A stretch of DNA of 36,356 nt from Candidatus Siliceabacter maunaloa (GTDB lineage Bacteria; Actinomycetota; Thermoleophilia; Solirubrobacterales; Solirubrobacteraceae). Shown one piece after another: positions 28,732 through 36,356 of the stretch; the first letter of the stretch is position 1, and each line of letters opens with the position of its first letter. A model generated the notes under the pieces. It worked only from the letters and a program-made list of their open reading frames with translations, did not search any database and was not told the DNA's origin. The stretch is taken from contig JANDLV010000039.1 of NCBI GenBank assembly GCA_024330185.1, forward strand, positions 1 to 36,356. The letters are read 5' to 3'. The position numbers and the translations under genes are program-made.

Positions 28732-29289
28732 ATGGCGTCCGAGGTCCAGACGCGCCCGATGACGGCCGATGAGCTCTTCGACCTTCCCGACGACGGCTTC
28801 CACCGCCACGAGCTGGTCCGGGGGGAGCTGATCACGATGCCTCCGCCGGGAGCGCAGCACGGAGGGATTGCGGCCACGGTCGTCGAGCTGCTCGCTCCAC
28901 ACGTTCGCAAGCAACGTCTCGGCAAGGTGCTGGGCGAGTCCGGCTTCCGGCTGGAGACCGGTCCCGACACGGTGCGCGGACCGGACGCCGCGTTCATCGC
29001 GCGTGAGCGCGTCCCGGCTGACGGCCTGCCCGAGAAGTACTGGCCAGGCGCCCCCGACCTCGCCGTGGAGGTCGTCTCGCCGAGCGACACCTACGACGAC
29101 GTGCATGAGAAGGCGCTGGACTGGCTGGCCTTCGGCGCCCGCCTCGTGTGGGTGATCGCGCCGCGCAGACGCACGGTCGCGGTCTACCGCTCACCCGACG
29201 ACATCGTCGTCCTCAGCGCCGACGCGACGCTCGACGCCGGCGACGTGATCCCCGGCTGGTCCGCGCGCGTGGCCGAGCTGTTCGAGTAG
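28732..29289 (+). CDS. Uma2 family endonuclease (DUF820)
   Basis: A 185-residue protein of the Uma2/DUF820 family, with a PD-(D/E)xK nuclease-like fold. It shows MTADELFDLPDDGFHRHELV, a region with GAPDLAVEVVSPSDTYDD and the lysine in HEKALDWLAFGARLVWVI, ending VIPGWSARVAELF. The nuclease activity of this family is predicted rather than shown; copies are widespread and often mobile. The gene has its own leaderless -10 and ends one base before the convergent histidine kinase gene. Confidence 0.85.
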   Translation: MASEVQTRPMTADELFDLPDDGFHRHELVRGELITMPPPGAQHGGIAATVVELLAPHVRKQRLGKVLGESGFRLETGPDTVRGPDAAFIARERVPADGLPEKYWPGAPDLAVEVVSPSDTYDDVHEKALDWLAFGARLVWVIAPRRRTVAVYRSPDDIVVLSADATLDAGDVIPGWSARVAELFE

Positions 29290-29290
29290 A

Positions 29291-30739
29291 TCAGGCGTCA
29301 GCTCCCACCAGCGCACGCGTCTCGGCGTGCGCCGGCAGGGTGACGGTGAAGCGCGTGCCGCGGTCGCCGTCGGTGGGGGAGGTGAGGTCGACCTCCCCGC
29401 CGTGAGCCTGGGCCACGGCTCGGACGATGGACAGGCCCAGGCCGAAGGATCCGCCGCGATCGCCCTCCCCGCGCACGAAGCGCTCGAAGACCTTCTCGCG
29501 CACCTGCGCGGGGATGCCCGGCCCGTCGTCGGAGACGGTCAGGGTGACGTGGCCGTCGGGGGCCTCCACGGCCGCACGCACGTGCGTGCCCTCGGGCGTG
29601 TGACGCAGCGCGTTCTCCATCAGGTTGAGCGCCAGGCGGAGCAGCTCGTCGTGCGAGCCCTCCACGATCCCGCGTGCCGGCTCCAGGGTGAGCTCGTGGT
29701 CGCCGGCAACGGGCTCGAGCTCGGCGGCGGCCTCGACCAGGACCTGTCCCACGTCCAGCGGGGCGCGCGGGGCCGCGCGGCCCACGTCGGCGCGGGCCAG
29801 CAGGAGCAGGTCGGCCACCAGCCGGCCCATGCGCCGGGTGGAGCGCAGGGCCGAGCGGGCGGCGTCCTCGCGATCGCCGTCGAGGGTCTCGGCCAGCAGC
29901 TCGAGGTTGGCCAGCACGCTGGTCAGCGGTGTGCGCAGCTCGTGGGAGGCGTCGGCGACGAACTCGCGCTGGCGGCGCAGCATGGCCTCGGTCTCCTCCC
30001 GCGAGGCCGCCAGCGCCTGGAGCATCTCGTCCAGCGTCCCGGCCAGCTCGCTGACCTCGTCGTGCGCGGCGGGCCGCGGCACGCACTGGGTGGGGTCGCG
30101 CGTGGTGGCGATCTCACGCGTCGTGGCGGTCAGCGCAGCGACGGGCGCCATGGCCCGCCGGGCGACGGCCAGGCCGGCCATGAGGGCGAACACGCCCCCC
30201 GCGAGCACGCCGACGACAAGGAAGATCTGCACCCGCGCCGTCGTGGCCTCGACGGCGGCCAGCGGGCGGGCGACCTGGAGGATCGCGCGCACGCCCGAGC
30301 TCTCTTCGCTGATCGGGCGGCTCTCGATGCGGTAGCCGCGCGTCTCGACCGTGCGCTGCCGGATGAACGGGCCAAGGCCGGGGGCGCCCTCCGGAGCCTG
30401 GTCCACCTCGACCCCCCGAGAGTCGAGCACGCGGACCACCAGGCCCTCGGTCGTGGTCGGGGCGCCCCGGGGGCTGATGCCGGTGGGCCGCTGGAAGAGC
30501 GCATCGATCTCCACCTCGACCCGCTCAGCCAGCTCGGAGGCGAGGCTCGCCGTCTCGTTGTTGAAGTCGCTGCGGATGCTCTGGGTGATGAGTGCGCCCA
30601 CGATCCCCGCGAAGGCGCACAGGATCGCGAGGGTGAGGATCGCCGAGCCGCCCGCCAGCTTCCAGCGGATCGGCAGGCGGTCAAGCGCGGAGAACGTAGC
30701 CCGCCCCGCGGATCGTATGGAGGAGCCGGGCTTCGCCAT
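29291..30739 (-). CDS. Sensor histidine kinase
   Basis: A membrane histidine kinase of about 482 residues. A membrane helix near residues 28-53 precedes an extracytoplasmic sensor segment of about 110 residues. A second helix (IFLVVGVLAGGVFALMAGLA) and a HAMP region follow. The HisKA box is FVADASHELRTPLTSV with phosphoacceptor His266, and the HATPase_c domain has NLMENALRHTPE, SDDGPGIP and FGLGLSIVRAVA. It pairs with the OmpR-type regulator encoded just upstream. The start ATG 30739 lies inside the regulator gene, a 59-base overlap; GTG 30742 is equally placed, and GGAGAG precedes it closely. Stimulus unknown. Confidence 0.9.
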   Translation of the reverse strand: MAKPGSSIRSAGRATFSALDRLPIRWKLAGGSAILTLAILCAFAGIVGALITQSIRSDFNNETASLASELAERVEVEIDALFQRPTGISPRGAPTTTEGLVVRVLDSRGVEVDQAPEGAPGLGPFIRQRTVETRGYRIESRPISEESSGVRAILQVARPLAAVEATTARVQIFLVVGVLAGGVFALMAGLAVARRAMAPVAALTATTREIATTRDPTQCVPRPAAHDEVSELAGTLDEMLQALAASREETEAMLRRQREFVADASHELRTPLTSVLANLELLAETLDGDREDAARSALRSTRRMGRLVADLLLLARADVGRAAPRAPLDVGQVLVEAAAELEPVAGDHELTLEPARGIVEGSHDELLRLALNLMENALRHTPEGTHVRAAVEAPDGHVTLTVSDDGPGIPAQVREKVFERFVRGEGDRGGSFGLGLSIVRAVAQAHGGEVDLTSPTDGDRGTRFTVTLPAHAETRALVGADA

Positions 30740-31358
30740 CACTCTCCAGTTTGCGCCTCAGGTTCGAGACGAACACCTCGATCGTGTTCGTGGTCGCGAA
30801 CGGATCGTAGCCCCAGACCTCCTCCAGCAGGCGCTGGCGGGGGATCACTATGCGTTCGTTGCGCATCAGGTACTCGAGCAGCTCGAACTCCCGCTGGGTC
30901 AGCTCGACGGTGCGCTCGCCGCGGCGGACCTCGTGGGTGTCGGGGTTGAGCTGGAGGTCGGCGGCCACCAGCGAGGCCGCGCCGCGCGGTGGCCGGCGGC
31001 GCAGCAGCGCGCGCAGGCGGGCCAGCAGTTCCTGGCGCTCGAAGGGCTTGACCAGGTAGTCGTCGGCGCCCGCGTCCAGGCCCTCCACGCGGGAGTCCAG
31101 CGCGTCGCGGGCGGTGAGGATGAGGATGGGCACGTCGCCGTCGCCGCGCAGCCGCCGCGCCACCTCGACCCCGTCGAGGGTGGGCAGGCCCAGATCGAGC
31201 ACGACGAGGTCGGGCGTGAAGGCCTCCGCGTCGCGCAGCGCGGACTCACCGTCCGGGCTGGCCCGCGCCTCGTAGCCCTCCATGCGCAGCGAGCGCAGGA
31301 GCACCTGAGCGATCTCCTCGTCGTCCTCGACGACCAGGACGCGGGCGGGACGATCCAT
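30681..31358 (-). CDS. OmpR/PhoB-type response regulator
   Basis: The 225-residue regulator has a receiver domain (VLVVEDDEEIAQVLLRSL; phosphoacceptor Asp55 in LVVLDLGLP; Lys in DYLVKPFER). Its winged-helix domain contains VELTQREFELLEYLMRN, VWGYDPFATTNTIEVFVSNL and IRGAGYVLRA. It binds DNA on phosphorylation by the partner kinase. The start ATG 31358 is supported by TATCCT, a -10 box, 7 bases upstream. A longer frame runs through the tandem repeats and is rejected. Autoregulation is likely because a 44-bp tandem repeat begins where its promoter's -10 ends. Confidence 0.93.
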   Translation of the reverse strand: MDRPARVLVVEDDEEIAQVLLRSLRMEGYEARASPDGESALRDAEAFTPDLVVLDLGLPTLDGVEVARRLRGDGDVPILILTARDALDSRVEGLDAGADDYLVKPFERQELLARLRALLRRRPPRGAASLVAADLQLNPDTHEVRRGERTVELTQREFELLEYLMRNERIVIPRQRLLEEVWGYDPFATTNTIEVFVSNLRRKLESDGEARLLHTIRGAGYVLRA

Positions 31359-31365
31359 TAGGAGG

Positions 31366-31371
31366 AGGATA
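31366..31371 (-). promoter_or_regulatory. Leaderless -10 (TATCCT) of the response regulator gene
   Basis: On the minus strand TATCCT sits 7 bases before ATG 31358. The bases between are pyrimidine-rich with no Shine-Dalgarno. The tandem repeat starts one base upstream and so occupies the -35 and activator positions. Confidence 0.55.
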
Positions 31372-31497
31372 GGTTTCGCCCTGCGGTCGCCGCAAGCGTC
31401 GACCTCCGGAGATCGGGTTTCGCCCTGCGGTCGCCGCAAGCGTCGACCTCCGGAGATCGGGTTTCGTCCTGCGGTCGCCGCAAGCGTCGACCTCCGG
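31372..31497. repeat. 44-bp tandem direct repeat, 2.9 copies
   Basis: Copies begin at 31372, 31416 and 31460. The first two are identical; the third differs by one base and stops after 38 bases. Each unit begins GGTTTCG and holds a small dyad TGCGG-tcg-CCGCA and the GTCGAC palindrome. The block fills the whole gap between the metallophosphoesterase stop and the regulator -10. The 44-bp period is about four helical turns, so equal points of each unit face the same side of DNA. It may be a regulator-binding array or a simple minisatellite. Confidence 0.9.
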
Positions 31498-31503
31498 CCG
31501 ACG

Positions 31504-32982
31504 TCACCTGACGAACAAGCGCACGTTGCGGTCCTCGCGCTCGCCGCGGTCGCCCCCGGGCCGCCCGCCCTGGGCGTCGAGGTGGGCCAGCTCGCGGGCC
31601 TTGCCGGCCAGGCCTTCGCCCTCGACGTCGACCACCCAGGTCTCGATCGCCGCGCCGCCGCCACGGGTCTCCAGCACGCGCAGCATGCGTCCCTGCAGCG
31701 GCCAGTCGGTCAGCGAGGCGGTGGAGAGGACCCAGTAGTCGTCGCGTGGAGTGATCTCGTTGGAGTGGGTGTGGCCGTTCACGACGGCCAGCGTGCGGGG
31801 ATGGGCGTCCAGCAGCTCCAGGACCTCCGGCCCCCCGACGCTGGAGTCCAGGGGCTGGTGGGTGCTGACGATCACCCAGCGGTCACCTGCCGCCTCGAGC
31901 TGCTCGGCCAGCCAGGCGCGCTGATCCGGGGTGACTACGCCGCGCGACACGCCCTGGCGGTTCACGACGTCCAGGGCGATGAGCCGCACGCGTGGGCCGA
32001 TGTCGGCCGTGTAGTCGAGGCGGTCGGGCGCGCCCGCGCGGGCGCGCAGGTCGGCACCCGAGGCAGCCGCGGCGTCGCGCAGGAGGTCGGTGGCCTCCTG
32101 CGGGGCCACGAGCGTGCGGGCCGGGTCGGCGGGGATCGTGCGCGTGTCGCCGGGGAGCCGCCCGGCGGCGAGGAGGTTCTGGACGAGCTGCGGTGCGAGG
32201 GCGGAGTCGGGAGGGACGTCGAGGCGCTCCAGGCGCTCCTCGTCCAGGCGCTCGACGGCCTCGTCGCCGGTGGCAAGGCCCTCGAGCTCGGGCGTGGGAG
32301 GGACCTCGCCCTGGACGAGGATGTCGTGATTGCCCAGCACGGGGAACCACGGCACGCCCAGGCCCCGGGGGGTGAAGGGCTGCTGGGCGTCGGAGAGCAG
32401 CCCGGGCTGCTGGGGGGCGTCCACGCCGGGGCGGTAGTAGAAGGGATCGGGGTTGTCGGCGCGCTGCACCCCGTCGTAGCCGGGATCGCCGCTGTCGGGG
32501 TCGACCCGCTCGCCGTTCAGTACCGCCGCCGCCCATTCCAGCTCGTTGCGCTGGGCGTTGTCGGCCAGGTCGCCGGGGAGCAGGACGGCCTCGGGCTCCT
32601 GCGCGGCGATCGCGTTGACGCCGGCGGCGAAGACCTGCGTGCTGAGCGCCTCGTGAGGGCGGAACGTGGTGGTGAACGGCGCGCCGAGGCGGTCGAGGAA
32701 CGGCACGCGAGCGGGGGACTCCTCGTCGCGGATCTGCGGGTCGTTGAGGATGCCGATGCGTGCGATCTCGCTTTGGAGTGGTGCCGCGGGCGCGATCTCG
32801 GTGCGGTCGAGGAGGAGCTCGCCGGGGCCGGGCTCGGGGAGGCCGTCGTTGTCTTCGTCGACGAGGGTGGCATCTCTCGTCGAGCCACCGGCGCTGGCGC
32901 TGTCTTCGCCGCCGCCGCATGCGCTCAGGAGAACGGCAGCGATGAGGGTGAGGAGGAGGGTGGCGAGGCCTCTTGCGCTCAT
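31504..32982 (-). CDS. Lipoprotein metallophosphoesterase
   Basis: A 492-residue calcineurin-like phosphoesterase with a lipoprotein signal (LLTLIAAVLLSACGGG; lipobox LSAC), so it is expected outside the membrane. Metal-site motifs are RIGILNDPQI (Asn-Asp in place of the usual Asp-x-His), LLPGDLADN, LGNHD, STHQPLDS and VNGHTHSNE. The segment RDEESPARVPFLDRLGAPF resembles actinobacterial PPA1498-type members. The natural substrate is unknown. It starts one base after the permease stop, so it is likely co-transcribed with the ABC transporter genes. Confidence 0.88.
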   Translation of the reverse strand: MSARGLATLLLTLIAAVLLSACGGGEDSASAGGSTRDATLVDEDNDGLPEPGPGELLLDRTEIAPAAPLQSEIARIGILNDPQIRDEESPARVPFLDRLGAPFTTTFRPHEALSTQVFAAGVNAIAAQEPEAVLLPGDLADNAQRNELEWAAAVLNGERVDPDSGDPGYDGVQRADNPDPFYYRPGVDAPQQPGLLSDAQQPFTPRGLGVPWFPVLGNHDILVQGEVPPTPELEGLATGDEAVERLDEERLERLDVPPDSALAPQLVQNLLAAGRLPGDTRTIPADPARTLVAPQEATDLLRDAAAASGADLRARAGAPDRLDYTADIGPRVRLIALDVVNRQGVSRGVVTPDQRAWLAEQLEAAGDRWVIVSTHQPLDSSVGGPEVLELLDAHPRTLAVVNGHTHSNEITPRDDYWVLSTASLTDWPLQGRMLRVLETRGGGAAIETWVVDVEGEGLAGKARELAHLDAQGGRPGGDRGEREDRNVRLFVR

Positions 32983-32983
32983 C

Positions 32984-35254
32984 TCACTCCTCCCTCAGTC
33001 CCACCACGACGGGCTCCCGGGTGGTGCGGCGCGCCACCCACCACGACGCGAAGGCGGCGAGGAGGGCCACGCCCACGGCCACCCCGGCGGCCTGGGCGCC
33101 CGCGGCGGTGAGCTGCAGGTCGGCGTAGCCCGCGGCGAGGTCGGCGGTGGCCGGGCCGAGCGCCCACCGTTGCAGCGCCAGGCCGGCCACGACGGCGGGG
33201 ATCGTGGCCGCGGCGACCACGCCGCCCAGCAGCAGCGCCACGTGGCCGCGCCCGGCGCCGGTGGCGCGCAGCACCGCGATGGTGCCGCGGCGCTCGCGTG
33301 CGGTGAGGGCGAGGGCCTGCATCAGCGCGTAGAGGCAGACGAGGCCGTTGACCAGCGCGACGGCGCGCAGCAGCGCGGCCAGGGTGGCCAGGAAGGCGGC
33401 GTCGTCCGTGGTGGCGGCCTCGGCCTCGCCGGCGTCGGCGGCGCCCAGGTCGATCAGGCCGGCCTGGACGGCGGCCTGTGACGCCCCATCGGTCAGCTTC
33501 ACCGCGATGGCCGACTCGTCGGCGGCCTGGGAGACCGTGTCGGCGGGCACGTAGGCCACGCGGCCGTCGTTGTCCAGCGCGCGCACCACGCCCACGACGC
33601 GGAAGCGCTCCTCGACGCCGTCGGGGAGCTGCACGGCGAGCGTGCTTCCCGGGGCGAGGCCCAGGGCCTCGGCCAGGCCCGCGCCGACCTCGGCCTCCGG
33701 GAGGCCGTCGGCGTCCGGGTCCAGCCGCCGCCCGTCGGCCAGGGGCGGGGCCTCGAAGGGCACGTGGTCGCCCTCGAAGCCGATGAGCCGCACGGGCTGA
33801 CCGAGCTGGAACGAGGCGGTGGCGTCGAGCTCGTAGCGCGGGGTGGCGGCCTCCACGCCGGGCAGGGCGCGCACGTCAGGCGCGCTGTCGGCGTCGAGCT
33901 GAGCGGTCAGCTCGTAGCGCTTGCCCAGCGAGGCGGGGTCGTCGCTGAGATCCACCAGCAGTGAGGCCAGCGCGAGCATCAGGGTCACCACGGCCGTGCA
34001 GGCGGCCAGCACCAGCGCTGTACCGCCCAGCCGGGCGGGGCGCCCCAGCGCCAGGCGCAGGCCCAGGCCGAACGGTCCGCGCGAAAGCCCGCGGGCGGCG
34101 CGCGGACGGGCCACCTCGCTTCCGCGCAGCAGGCCGACGATGGGCCGCCCGGCGGCCCGCCAGGCCGGCCAGCCCGACGCCAGTGCGACGACCGCGACGA
34201 CGACGAGCCAGGCGAGCAGCAGCGGACCCACCAGGGCACCGCCCGGTGGCAGCTCGTTGAGGGTGAGCAGCAGCGCGCCGGTCGGGCCGGCGGCCACCAG
34301 GGTTCCCAGGGCCAGGCCGAGCACCCCCGCGGGCGCGGCCAGCACCGCCCCGCTCGCGGCGAAGCCCACCGCGACCGCCCGGCGGTCCATGCCCACCGCG
34401 CGCTGGATGCCGATGGTGCCCAGCCGGCGCTGCACGTCGGCGTGGGCGGCGGTGGCCAGCATGGCGCCCGCCGCGGCCAGCGCCACGATCGAGAAGGCCA
34501 CCAGCAGCGCGATGACGATCCCGGCCGCCTCGCCGACCGCGACCTCCACGCCCTCGCGCGTGATGAAGCGCAGGTCGCTGAGGCCGTAGCTGTTCGCGCG
34601 CGCCTGCTGCAGCAGGACGTCGGTGCGCTCGGGCTCCGTGGACCACAGCAGGGCCATGTTCACCGGCAGGACGAAGTCGAAGGCCTCCTCGAGCGCGGGC
34701 CCCGACACGTAGATGCGCAGCGAGGAGGCCAGCGGGTAGGCGACGTTGTCGGGCGAGACGCCGATGCCCACGATCTCCCACGAGATCTGGCTTCCGGAGC
34801 TGATCGTGTCGCCCACCTCGAGGTCCCACTCCTGCGCCACGCCACGCTCCACCACGGCGCCGTCCAGGTCGTCGGCGGTCACGTCGCGACCCTCGAGGAT
34901 GGCGTAGCCGCGGCGTTCGCCGCGCACCGCATGGATGACCCCGTCCTCGCTGGACTCGCCATTGGCGCTCAGCGGGACGCTGGTCTCCTCGTAGCGGTAG
35001 GTCCGCTGCTCGAGGTTGGGCAGCGCCGCCACCCGCTCCTCGACCTCTTCGCGCTCCTCGTCGCCGAAGCGCGCGAGCACGTCGGGCAGGTCGGCCTGCT
35101 GCGCCGAGCGCTCGAAGCCGGTGGTCAGGCCGTAGCTCACCGTCACCCCGGCGCCGAGCATCGCCGCCGCCGCCACGATCCCGGCAGCGGCGAGCGCAGC
35201 CCGGCCGGGTGCGGCGCGCAGGCGTCGCACCGCGTCCGCCAGGGCTGCTCTCAT
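32984..35254 (-). CDS. FtsX-type ABC transporter permease
   Basis: The 756-residue permease has an N-terminal membrane helix (about 18-42) and a large periplasmic-type domain (45-240). Three helices follow in about 250-365, then a second extracytoplasmic domain (about 430-600) and the last three helices (620-745). This is the two-FtsX-domain layout of LolE/MacB-like exporters, which couple ATP use to movements outside the membrane rather than classical transport. Its start overlaps the stop of the ATPase gene (ATGA). The substrate is unknown; the linked lipoprotein suggests an envelope role. Confidence 0.9.
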   Translation of the reverse strand: MRAALADAVRRLRAAPGRAALAAAGIVAAAAMLGAGVTVSYGLTTGFERSAQQADLPDVLARFGDEEREEVEERVAALPNLEQRTYRYEETSVPLSANGESSEDGVIHAVRGERRGYAILEGRDVTADDLDGAVVERGVAQEWDLEVGDTISSGSQISWEIVGIGVSPDNVAYPLASSLRIYVSGPALEEAFDFVLPVNMALLWSTEPERTDVLLQQARANSYGLSDLRFITREGVEVAVGEAAGIVIALLVAFSIVALAAAGAMLATAAHADVQRRLGTIGIQRAVGMDRRAVAVGFAASGAVLAAPAGVLGLALGTLVAAGPTGALLLTLNELPPGGALVGPLLLAWLVVVAVVALASGWPAWRAAGRPIVGLLRGSEVARPRAARGLSRGPFGLGLRLALGRPARLGGTALVLAACTAVVTLMLALASLLVDLSDDPASLGKRYELTAQLDADSAPDVRALPGVEAATPRYELDATASFQLGQPVRLIGFEGDHVPFEAPPLADGRRLDPDADGLPEAEVGAGLAEALGLAPGSTLAVQLPDGVEERFRVVGVVRALDNDGRVAYVPADTVSQAADESAIAVKLTDGASQAAVQAGLIDLGAADAGEAEAATTDDAAFLATLAALLRAVALVNGLVCLYALMQALALTARERRGTIAVLRATGAGRGHVALLLGGVVAAATIPAVVAGLALQRWALGPATADLAAGYADLQLTAAGAQAAGVAVGVALLAAFASWWVARRTTREPVVVGLREE

Positions 35255-35955
35255 GCGCCCAGGCGCTCGGGGACGGCCCGCAGCGCCGGATCGGCCACGA
35301 GCACGCCGTCCTGGAGGCGCACCACGCGGTCGGCGATCGCCGTCGCCGCCGCCTCGTGGGTCACCAGCAGCACCGCGCGGCCCTCGTCAGCTGCCGCGCG
35401 CAGCAGGCCCAGGACGATCTGCGCGGCCTGGGGATCCAGGTTCCCGGTCGGCTCGTCGGCCAGGATCACCGGTGGGTCGTGCACCAGGGCGCGCGCCACC
35501 GCGAAGCGCTGCTGCTCGCCGCCCGACAGCTCATGGGGGAGGCGGTCGGCCACATGCCCGAGCTCGAGGCGCTCGACGAGCGTGCGGGCGCGGCGCAGCG
35601 CGCCCGCGGGCGCCCCCGGCAGCCGCGCGGGCAGCTCGACGTTCTCGGCGCCGCTCAGCTCGGGCACCAGATGGAAGAACTGGAACACGAAGCCCGCCGC
35701 GCGGCCGCGCAACCGGGTCAGGTCGCGCTCGCGCAACCGGTCCACGCGCTCCCCGGCAAGGGTGATCTCGCCGGCGTCGGCACGGTCCAGCCCGCCGACC
35801 AGGTGCAGGAGGGTCGACTTGCCCGACCCCGAGCGGCCGACCACCGCGACGACCTCGCCGGGAGTGACCGACAGCGAGGCGCCGTCGAGCACACGCCGGG
35901 CCGCGCGTCCTCGGCCATGGACCTTGACCAGGCCGCGAGCGCTGAGCACCTCCAT
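35251..35955 (-). CDS. ABC transporter ATP-binding protein (MacB/LolD-like)
   Basis: The 234-residue ATPase has Walker A VVGRSGSGKSTLLHLVGG, Q-loop FVFQFFHLVPELSGAENVEL, signature LSGGEQQR, Walker B VILADEPTGNLDP and the H-loop LLVTHEAAA. These are the features of the LolD/MacB group that partners FtsX-type permeases. ATG 35955 is chosen because a start at 36096 would run into the ftsK leader. It is the first gene of the unit ATPase-permease-phosphoesterase. The 103-base gap to ftsK holds both promoters, but I could not pick clear -10 boxes. Confidence 0.93.
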   Translation of the reverse strand: MEVLSARGLVKVHGRGRAARRVLDGASLSVTPGEVVAVVGRSGSGKSTLLHLVGGLDRADAGEITLAGERVDRLRERDLTRLRGRAAGFVFQFFHLVPELSGAENVELPARLPGAPAGALRRARTLVERLELGHVADRLPHELSGGEQQRFAVARALVHDPPVILADEPTGNLDPQAAQIVLGLLRAAADEGRAVLLVTHEAAATAIADRVVRLQDGVLVADPALRAVPERLGA

Positions 35956-36058
35956 CGACCCGAGGCTAGCCCCGGCCGGTGGGCATCCACGGTGCGTGGC
36001 GCCCTCGCGCTGGGCGGCAGGACACGTCCGCACCGCGTCGAAGCGGACATCGATCGCG

Positions 36059-36356
36059 ATGCCCCCTGCCCGCGCAGCCAGGACCGCCAAGCGCAAGAAG
36101 CCCCCCGCCCGGGCCCGGCGCTCCGGGCTGCGCGCAGCGCTGCCCGTCCTCGAGCAGCACCACGTCGACCTGATCGGCCTCGGCCTGGTGGCCGCGGGGG
36201 TCTTCCTGGCCTTCCCGCTCTACCTGGGCTGGGACGGCGGCACGGTGGGGGAGGCGGTGGCCGACGCCCTGGCCCTCCTTGCCGGCGTCGTCGGCCTGGC
36301 CGCGCCCGTGGCGTTGGTGGCCACCGGCGCGCTCCTGGTGCTGAGCCCGGTGATCC
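36059..36356 (+). CDS. ftsK: FtsK/SpoIIIE DNA translocase, 5' part
   Basis: The first 99 residues are visible before the window ends. A basic N-terminus is followed by LEQHHVDLIGLGLVAAGVFL and YLGWDGGTVGEAVADALALL, which are the first membrane helices of actinobacterial FtsK. The translocase motor domain lies outside. FtsK pumps DNA through the division septum. ATG 36059 is the best start; the remaining helices and the linker are not seen. Confidence 0.85.
   Translation, partial: MPPARAARTAKRKKPPARARRSGLRAALPVLEQHHVDLIGLGLVAAGVFLAFPLYLGWDGGTVGEAVADALALLAGVVGLAAPVALVATGALLVLSPVI

Noticed and set aside
31372-31497. Tandem repeat as a CRISPR array
   Set aside because: Units follow each other with no variable spacers and no cas genes are near.

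Overview
The window is about 36 kb of very high-GC chromosome from an actinobacterium. I infer the class Thermoleophilia (Solirubrobacter/Patulibacter-like) from four things: the codon use, the tight ATGA/GTGA gene couplings, the housekeeping gene order, and several leaderless promoters of the form TANNNT followed 6-10 bases later by the start codon. This placement is inference and was not tested by any search. No rRNA, tRNA, CRISPR array or transposase was seen.

Layout. (1) 1-3677: a DUF58 protein, a membrane transglutaminase-like protein and a small TPR protein. (2) 3678-12079: the classical translation/transcription-factor operon rimP-nusA-ylxR-infB-ylxP-rbfA-nrnA-truB-ribF. It is preceded by a leader that looks like a three-way transcription attenuator ending in a perfect intrinsic terminator just before the rimP ribosome-binding site. 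(3) 12080-17195: a MerR/TipAS regulator with a textbook dyad operator, a decayed PIN-toxin remnant, rpsO, a 1-Cys peroxiredoxin, an SRPBCC protein, a DsbA-like thioredoxin-fold protein and pnp. (4) 17251-19250: an M16 peptidase and an intact dapB.

(5) 19251-23910 is the accessory part. It holds a lower-GC gene for a Ser/Thr protein kinase joined to a long TPR/Sel1-like solenoid, interrupted by a +1 frameshift at the junction. A second, divergent, 5'-truncated and twice-frameshifted copy of dapB follows. Next is a VapBC-like toxin-antitoxin pair whose start region is a perfect 8+4+8 inverted repeat overlapping the end of recD2. This block sits between the lysine-pathway genes dapB and dapA and looks like inserted or rearranged DNA.

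(6) 23906-28717: recD2 (minus strand), dapA and RNase J. (7) 28732-36356: a Uma2-family protein. On the minus strand, in transcription order, come an ABC exporter-type ATPase and its FtsX-type permease, a lipoprotein metallophosphoesterase, and an OmpR-type response regulator with its histidine kinase. A 2.9-copy 44-bp tandem repeat lies against the regulator's promoter. The start of ftsK is at the right edge.

The strongest candidates for new biology are the rimP-leader attenuator, the tandem repeat at the two-component promoter, and the kinase-TPR / dapB-remnant / VapBC block. Several single-base frame breaks cluster in 20380-23680, so local sequencing error must be excluded before the genes there are called pseudogenes.
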